DNA of 64,000 bases from Gnetum montanum. Lineage: Eukaryota; Streptophyta; Gnetopsida; Gnetales; Gnetaceae. Below, one piece after another: positions 58,440 through 64,000 of this stretch (position 1 is its first letter; every line of letters begins with the position of its first letter). Below the pieces are notes generated by a model that was not told where the DNA came from, searched no databases, and saw nothing but the letters and a program-made list of their open reading frames with translations. Location of the stretch: positions 240,846-304,845 of the forward strand of contig MNCI01016025.1 in assembly GCA_015680685.1 (NCBI GenBank), written 5' to 3'. Made by a program: the position numbers and the translations under genes.

Positions 58440-58995
58440 GCACAAAGATGATTACGCTCACTTGATTTTCATGGTGGTGGTCTATAGGTCCTAGTTTTAA
58501 GTCCTGGTAGACTGTCGTTGCTAGTTTTACATTATAGCAGACGATGGTAGAGCTGATTTATGGTCTCAGCAAACCGTGCTATGGATGTTAATTTCATGTC
58601 GTGACCCAGAGACATATCTGTGCTAGTTTCACGTCTCAGCAAACGGATACTCTCCTGTGCCAGTTTTATGTCATGGCAGACAACTGGTGCTAGTTTAGCA
58701 TCATGGCGGACACATGCAGGAAATGCCAGTTTTATGTCTTAGCGGACCTGTACAACACTGGCAGTTTTACGCCATAGCGGACGGTTGCAACTTGCTAGTT
58801 TTACGTTGTGGCGGACGATTGTTGCCTGTTTAGCATTGTGGCGGACACATGCAGAAAGTGCCAGTTTTACGTCATAGCAGACGAGCATTGTTAGTTTAGC
58901 ATCATGGTGGACGTGTGAAGGGAATGCCAGTTTTACGTCGTAGCGAACGATTGTTGCTAGTTTAGCGTCGTAGCGGACGATTGTTGCCATGCCTG
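58440..58995 (-). repeat. Tandem array in element D, after integrase
   Basis: About fourteen units of 30-42 bp, plus strand core TGCCAGTTTTACGTCRTAGC GGACG; on the minus strand CTACGACGTAAAACTGGCA. It is homologous to the A arrays (CTATGACCTTAAACTAGCA). The 58739-59005 open frame is the translated repeat, not a gene. Confidence 0.85.
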
Positions 58996-59016
58996 ATGCT
59001 AACACTAGATATGTAG

Positions 59017-60070
59017 CTAGATGTGATACCTCTTTAGATATATATGGTTCACAGGGTTTGGTAACTCGTTGCCATTGATATCTACTAGCTTGAATGCACC
59101 GTTGCCATACACATCAACTACCAAGAAAGGGCTCTCCAAGTTTACAGAGAACTTGCCTACTGGTTCGCAAACAGCCTTGAGAACCAAATCTCCCTTCTTG
59201 ATCGAACATTGTTGAAGATTATGATGATGCTTCTGCCTCTGTTTATCTTGATACTTTTCGATGGTATCAAGTGTTTGTATTCGTTTCTCCTCTACTAAAT
59301 CCAAATCCATGATTCGAGACTCGGTGTGTTGAGCATCATTTATAATCGTGGAGAGGACCATCCACAGAGAAGGAACTTGTAATTCGAGGGGTAGCACCGC
59401 CTCAGATCCATAGAATAGGCTATAGGGTGTATTGTCTGTAGTTGTTCTGCATGTGGTACGATACACCCATAGCACATAGAGGATCCTTTCATGCCACCAC
59501 CTTTTGTTGTTGCTGAGCATTTTCTTGAGCAAATTGATAATGACTTTATTTGTTGCTTTAGCTTAACCATTCGCTTGTGGGTAATAAGGCAAGGAAACAG
59601 ATTGTTTAATACCAAGGCTATCACAAAAGGATTTGGTTTCCAGACTGCTAAATTGTGGCCCATTATCGATCACGATAGTCATCGGGAGGCCAAATCTGGT
59701 TACGATGTTTTCTAAAATGAAATGGCAGATTTGTTGGGATGTGATCTTTCACAAAGGAATAGCTTCCACCCACTTCGTGAAATACTCAGTAGCGGTGATT
59801 GTGAAGCTATGACCTACGGAAGATTTCGGTGTGATAGACCCTATAATGTCTAGTCCCCATCGTTGAAAGGGCCATGTTATCTGAGTCGTGTGTAGTTTTG
59901 TAGGTGACACATGTATAAGGTTTGCGTAAAGCAGACACGTTTTGCACATTTTAACCTTTGTAAGAAAATCTTTCTCCATATACGGCCAATAATACCCTTA
60001 GCGATGGATTTTAGCAGCCATAGCTCGTGGTGCTACGTCTCCTCCACATAATCCCTCATGAACCTCGTCA
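59017..60070 (-). pseudogene. Element D integrase
   Basis: The best integrase in the window. 59979-59749 reads MEKDFLTKVKMCKTCLLYAN, FQRWGLDIIGSITPKSSVGH and ATEYFTKWVEAIPL. The middle reads RFGLPMTIVIDNGPQFSS and YYPQANG*AKATNKVIINLL, with one TAG where Gln is expected. 59532-59017 is open for 171 codons to the C-terminus (DLVLKAVCEPVGKF, NPVNHIYLKRYHI). The second catalytic Asp is present (VIDNG). The first is Glu (ATEYF). The His of the zinc part reads CGGDVAPRAM, so one His is lost. Confidence 0.92.
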
Positions 60071-60203
60071 ACTATACATTGTGCTTGGTCTTTGTTAATG
60101 CAAGTATGCAGTACTCCATCAAAAGAGCATCTACAACGGGTACTATCTCCTATGATGACGTACTGCCTAGCTCGCTTGCGGATTCCATCTTTTTACATGT
60201 GTG

Positions 60204-61262
60204 TTAGCTCGTGTGGTGGTTCGCGATGCAAGAGGTAAGTTTTAATGTTGTCGTACCACTCTGGCGTTCTATCCTCGGCAGTGAAGATATTTGCACCGCC
60301 TGAATGATAAGACCTGTACAATCTGTTATTAAGGTAGGACAAGTGTCGAACAGGTGCGACGACATGTTTAAAGCTAATGTAGCCAGTGCATCGGCTAGCG
60401 TGTTGTCGTTTTGAGGCACGTGTTGGGCATCGATCGTTGTGAACTGCTTCAAAAGATCTTTAGCCATATCGCAGTAGTGCTGTAAATGTGCAGCTTTGTA
60501 GGCGTAGACTCCTGTGATTTGATTTCTAACAAGCATCGAATCGCCCCTAACTGCCTGTTGTTGAACATCAAGCCCTCTGGCTTTCAATAATTCCCTAAGG
60601 AGCCCCTCGTACTCTGCCAGGTTGTTCGTACAGGGAAAGGCCAAGTGGTAAGCATGAAGACACACATCCTCATGTGATAGCAAAATGACTATGGTAGCAT
60701 TGCCACCTCTAGTGGTTGAAGCTCCATCAAAATATAAAGTTGCTTTGGGGCCTATTAAAATAGGGCTTAAACTATGTACATACTCGTCTGGAAATTCAGG
60801 TTCTATGGTTGCCTGATTATCAATAGGTGATGTTATTAGTTGGTCAGCTATCGCTTGGCCTTTCATAGAAGATTGACCAATGTAATGCAGATCGAATTCT
60901 ACGGTGATAGCTTTCCAACGAGCTATTTTACTACTTTCGTACAAGTTATGCGTAATAGCCCTAAAGATGTTATTTTTGCAGATTATGTTGACCTGGCTAC
61001 GGAAGAGATAGTGTCTGCACTTTTTGAGCGTAAACACTAACACTAAACAATTACGCTCTACTTCATTATACCTCATTTCATACGCACATAGAGCATGACT
61101 CAAGTAGTATATGGGTACTTCTAATCCATCATCTCTCTTTTGACAAAGTAATGCAGCTAAGGCTACGTCTGATGTTGCGAGGTAAATGTAAAATGGTTGA
61201 TCCCTTTGTGGTAGGAATACTATTGGCAAGCATTGAAGTTCTTGCTTCAAGCTATCAAACAC
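60204..61262 (-). CDS. Element D dual RNase H segment, open for 352 codons
   Basis: The longest open frame in the window. Residues 1-150 are Ty3-type RNase H: FYIYLATSDVALAALLCQ, IYYLSHALCAYEMRYNEVER and SSKIARWKAITVEFDLHYIG. Residues 165-310 are the archaeal-type RNase H: LYFDGASTTRGGNATI, NNLAEYEGLLRELLKARGLD, MLVRNQITGVYAYKAA and QHVPQNDNTLADALATLALN. The FDGAS Asp and the NLAEYE Glu of the catalytic set are kept, as is the ADALA Asp. It is part of a longer pol polyprotein, so the ATG at 61262 is only internal. RT upstream is interrupted by the assembly duplication. Confidence 0.9.
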   Translation of the reverse strand: MFDSLKQELQCLPIVFLPQRDQPFYIYLATSDVALAALLCQKRDDGLEVPIYYLSHALCAYEMRYNEVERNCLVLVFTLKKCRHYLFRSQVNIICKNNIFRAITHNLYESSKIARWKAITVEFDLHYIGQSSMKGQAIADQLITSPIDNQATIEPEFPDEYVHSLSPILIGPKATLYFDGASTTRGGNATIVILLSHEDVCLHAYHLAFPCTNNLAEYEGLLRELLKARGLDVQQQAVRGDSMLVRNQITGVYAYKAAHLQHYCDMAKDLLKQFTTIDAQHVPQNDNTLADALATLALNMSSHLFDTCPTLITDCTGLIIQAVQISSLPRIERQSGTTTLKLTSCIANHHTS

Positions 61263-61542
61263 ATGCTGACAATCATCTGTCCATTCGAAATTTAAGCAAA
61301 TGCTGCATAGGGTGTAATTTATCAGTTAATCTCGAGATGAACCGCCTGATAAACTGCAACCTCCCTTGCAATCCACGTAATTGCTTGAGATTTGTAGGGG
61401 GTGTAATTCAACAATGGCCTTGACTTTGTCAGGATCTACTCGTATACCAGTTTTCGATACCATGAATCCCAGCATGTATCCGGTTTTGACTGCGAATATG
61501 CACTTCTTTGGGTTGAGCCGGAGATCGTATTTAGAGCATCTT

Positions 61543-61650
61543 TTAAGAACTAACTTCAGATCCTCCGAATGATCTTCTGACCTTATAGACTTAACNGTTA
61601 AGAACTAACTTCAGATCCTCCGAATGATCTTCTGACCTTATAGACTTAAC
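61543..61650. other. Assembly join with duplicated 53 bp
   Basis: 61543-61595 is repeated at 61598-61650, with N at 61596, in the RT of D. Confidence 0.88.
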
Positions 61651-62537
61651 AGCTATATCGTCAACATAATCATTCAGTCTCCCTAGGAGGTAATCGCTAA
61701 AGATATATGTCATAGCTCGTTGATACGTAGCTCCGGCATTTTTTAACCCAAAAGGCATCATGGTGTAACAAAAGGTCCCCCAGAGTGTCATGAATGTCAT
61801 AGTCAGTTGGTGTTCTAGGTTGATGCGAGTTTGATTATAGCCTGAGAAGCCATCCATGAAGGATAAAAGCACATGCCCAGCGGTTATATCTATCAATTTG
61901 TCGATACTCGATAGTGGGAAATTATCCTTGATTGTAGTTTTGTTCAAGTATCGGAAGTCTATGCAGATATGTATCCCTCCAATCTTTTTAGGAACAACTA
62001 CAATGTTTGATATCCAATCTGAGTAATCGACCGCATGAATAAAACCAGCCTGGTACAGTTTAGTGATCTCATCACGTACTGCTAGCGCGACTTCTGGATT
62101 AATTTTTCATGCTTTCTATCTAACTGCTTTGATATAGGGATCTAAAATTATGTTGTGTTGTATTAACCTTGGTTCTAGTCCTGGCATATCTTCGTATCAC
62201 CATGCGAACACTATGATGTTGTTCTGGAGGACCTGTTTTCTGTTGTCATGTGCCTTTTGGTCTAGTAAAGAACTAACCTTAAGATTTTTAGTCTCACCTT
62301 TATGTGTAACCACAGAGACCTCGTTGAAGGGGTCTTCGGTGACATCTCCAGCTTCCAGATCTAGCGTGTGCGTCGATTGTTCTGGCTAGTCTAGAGATGT
62401 TTTTGATGTGGTTATGGTTGCATCATTGAGGGCAAGGTTAGTTTCTATTAGTGTGGGATCAAATTGTCTAATGATTTTCCAGTGTGAGCCTATTAAAAAT
62501 AGAAGCGCAGATAAAGTTTCATCCATTTACCAATTGT
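61560..62537 (-). pseudogene. Element D reverse transcriptase
   Basis: The minus strand resumes coding at 62538 after TTTTGTAG, with MDETLSALLFLIG and FDPTLIE, then LDLEAGDVTEDP (EARDVTEDP in A). It then reads AWYEDMPGLEP-like, DEITKLYQAGFIHAVDYSDW, KDNFPLSSIDKLIDITAGH, LLSFMDGFSGYNQTRINLEH, FGLKNAGATYQRAM and LNDYVDDIAVKS (YVDD box near 61665). A 53 bp assembly duplication at 61543-61650 lies just after the box, so the breaks there are at least partly artefact. Confidence 0.9.
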
Positions 62538-62876
62538 CCTACAAAATTGTCAAATATGAAAGTAATTAGAAAAATACTAAGTTGAATGCGATAAGTATTT
62601 AGCGTATGACGCTTGGTTTAGTTTAAAAAGAAAAAGGATGTGATGTGACGTTGCTGAGTGTAAGAAGCTAACTAAATTTTGAATTCTATGAACGGCCTGT
62701 AATTAATGCGACCCGATTACGAGGAGATAAGATGCAGTAGTTTAAGGTCATTTTGCACCATAATGCATGCGATATCTGGCACAATTAATGCCTCGATTTT
62801 TGGGTTCCAGCTCATACTGACACCAGCATTTGGATAAGTCTCACTTAAATCGGGTGTCAAGCTAGTTAGTTTTACA

Positions 62877-62884
62877 TATAAGTA
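62877..62884 (+). promoter_or_regulatory. TATA box of the antisense gene in D
   Basis: TATAAGTA in ACATATAAGTAGGC, 132 bp before the ATG at 63009, matching the 139 bp spacing of the A copy. Confidence 0.55.
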
Positions 62885-63008
62885 GGCAATTCTTATTGTA
62901 AACAGGTTGTTGGCTATTGCAAATTTGAATTCTCGGCTGTCACAGAGAGAAGGAGAAAGAGCAAAAGATTGCAATGTGTTATTCGTGAAGGTGTGAAGGA
63001 CTGTAACA

Positions 63009-64000
63009 ATGGCACCGAAGGTAAGAGGAAAGAATGTCAAATTGGCAAAAATCGACGAAGTACAAGGGAGTCTGCAGCATGCTTCGTAGGCTTTGGTCAA
63101 AGTGAGAGATGTCACTCCCCTAAATTGGTAGGCCATCCCTTGCTTATTCATATTGCTTTCTGTGATATGTTTGTTTTTTTTGTGTTTATTTCTTTTACTT
63201 CATCTACGTAAATTAGAGTTTTAAGCTGTAGACCTTACATTAAAACAAGGGTTTATACAATAGTATTGCATCTATCACCATTGTCTAAGACAAACCTTGT
63301 ACCATTTCAACGGTTTAGGCGATTTCGGTTGTATGGCTAAAGCGTAATTTTGTAAATTTTCCTATAGTTTAAGCATGCAATCGGAATCTAGATGGTAACA
63401 TGTTTATTTTCTATACAGTATCATGGTGAAACCCATCCTAATCGTTTTGGATATAGATGGGGTTTTATGTTGTATAAACCCTATCATACCCAATGTTCCT
63501 CCCCCTCAGACTCAGTTGCAGGGGAAGGCTATATGGTTCCAAAAGGGTGTGCTGGAGCTTTTGCAGTTTTTGCTACATAACTACAGTATTATTGTGTGGT
63601 CACATCTGTCAGGCGATGTCGCTGGTGCTATTTTGGAACATCTGTTAGTGGGTTCTATGTAGGGCGTCCTGGTTTTCCTGACAGACGGGACAATTGATAC
63701 TGGGCATCCCCAAGACCGTGAACTTAGTGCCAGAGGATTGAGGCATCTAAGTTGGATCTGGGAGATGCCTAGATTTAGCTGTTATCATGCGTATAATACT
63801 TTGTTCGTGGCTCATCATGTCTCGACTTACTTTCAGAATCCACTAGGCACAGTGTATTATTCAGGCAGGTAAGTTATTTTACTGGCGGTATTGTCAATAT
63901 GTTTCTAATGTCTGAATTTGCAAAGCGTAGGATAGTAATGTGTTATATGATACAGGTTTTTCATCAACGAAAATGGGTTACTAGGCAATAATGATACATT
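63009..64000 (+). pseudogene. Antisense gene of element D, HAD-like, first three exons
   Basis: Plus strand, antisense to the pol of D, running past the window end. Exon 1 (63009-63101) reads MAPKVRGKNVKLAKIDEV. Exon 2 (63419-63868, 450 bp) has acceptor TTTTCTATACAG and donor CAG/GTAAGT. It reads KPILIVLDIDGVLCC (HAD motif I with both Asp), VLELLQFLLHNYSIIVWSHL (motif II Ser), VFLTDGTIDTGHPQDREL, GLRHLSWIWEMPRFSCYHAY and NTLFVAHHVSTYFQNPL. Exon 3 starts at 63956 after ATGATACAG with FFINENGLLGNNDT. A TAG breaks exon 1 (63087) and exon 2 (63660). NIF/FCP1-type proteins are Asp phosphatases, but the final DD motif is AH here. It is homologous to 28295-26265 of A. Confidence 0.78.
63419..63868 (+). 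pseudogene. HAD (FCP1/NIF-like) exon 2 of the D antisense gene
   Basis: One continuous frame apart from TAG at 63660. Block order: DIDGV nucleophile motif; Pro-rich loop NVPPPQTQ; helix; hydrophobic strand IIVWSHLS; variable cap-side segment; IWEMPRF; NTLFV strand. This is the NIF layout (DxDxT/V, xVxFTAS, then LlvDDs). The second exon of A has the same length. Retained motif I but missing terminal acidic pair suggests altered or lost catalysis. Confidence 0.75.

Larger units (their letters stand above)
55637..64000 (-). mobile_element. Element D: Tat-like retrotransposon of the same family as A, 5' part outside window
   Basis: On the minus strand, coming from the window end: antisense-gene region, RT, Ty3-type RNase H, archaeal-type RNase H, integrase, tandem array, 3' region, polypurine tract and 3' LTR. 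Sequence and order match A, but the frames are better kept (a 352-codon open RNase H frame). D is therefore the younger or less decayed copy. Gag, protease and 5' LTR are beyond 64000. Confidence 0.9.

Noticed and set aside
58739-59005. 88-codon frame with repeated VRYDVKLA
   Set aside because: It is a translation of the tandem array after integrase.
62717-63151. 144-codon minus-strand frame in D
   Set aside because: It overlaps the promoter and exon 1 of the antisense gene and has no match in the corresponding part of A.

Overview
The window looks like intergenic nuclear DNA of a seed plant with a large, retrotransposon-packed genome. It is AT-rich, contains no intact single-copy housekeeping gene, and is almost entirely old Ty3/gypsy LTR elements whose LTR pairs differ by roughly 10-25% by eye. 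A gymnosperm (conifer-like) source is my best guess from the age and size of the elements, but nothing here proves it. Six single N characters each sit beside a 42-56 bp duplicated sequence, which points to contig joins in a draft assembly.

Layout. 1-1266 is the 3' end of an Athila-like element (F, +). About 2050-10806 is a degenerate Athila-like element (E, -) with 5' LTR, PBS, gag, protease, RT, RNase H and integrase. 12312-13182 is an isolated LTR of the same group (-). 13862-54855 is a 41 kb nest. The outer element C (+, Tat-like) has its 5' LTR at 13862-16314, its gag-pol at 46679-51740 and its 3' LTR at 53077-54855. Within its leader lie element A (16398-36390, +, Tat-like, 20 kb, 2.2 kb LTRs) and element B (36582-46340, +, Athila-like, with matching GTAGT target-site duplications). 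55637-64000 is the 3' part of element D (-), of the same family as A.

A and D carry Tat-type pol genes: RT, a Ty3-type RNase H, a second archaeal-type RNase H and integrase, followed by a tandem-repeat array. C has an archaeal-type RNase H placed before the RT.

The most unusual content is a separate, intron-containing gene carried antisense to pol by both A and D. In A it fills the spacer between protease and RT (23388-28295, -, about nine exons). In D it lies upstream of RT (63009 to beyond the window end, +). Both copies have a TATA box 130-140 bp before the start codon, a matching first exon, a 450 bp second exon encoding an FCP1/NIF-like HAD phosphatase fold, matching splice-site positions and a matching third exon. 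In A, later exons encode a Glu-rich region and a coiled coil. Both copies now carry stop codons, mostly TAG in place of CAG. Introns antisense to the genomic RNA cannot be spliced out during retrotransposition, which would explain how the element could keep such a gene. This gene-within-a-retroelement is my candidate for the undescribed system.
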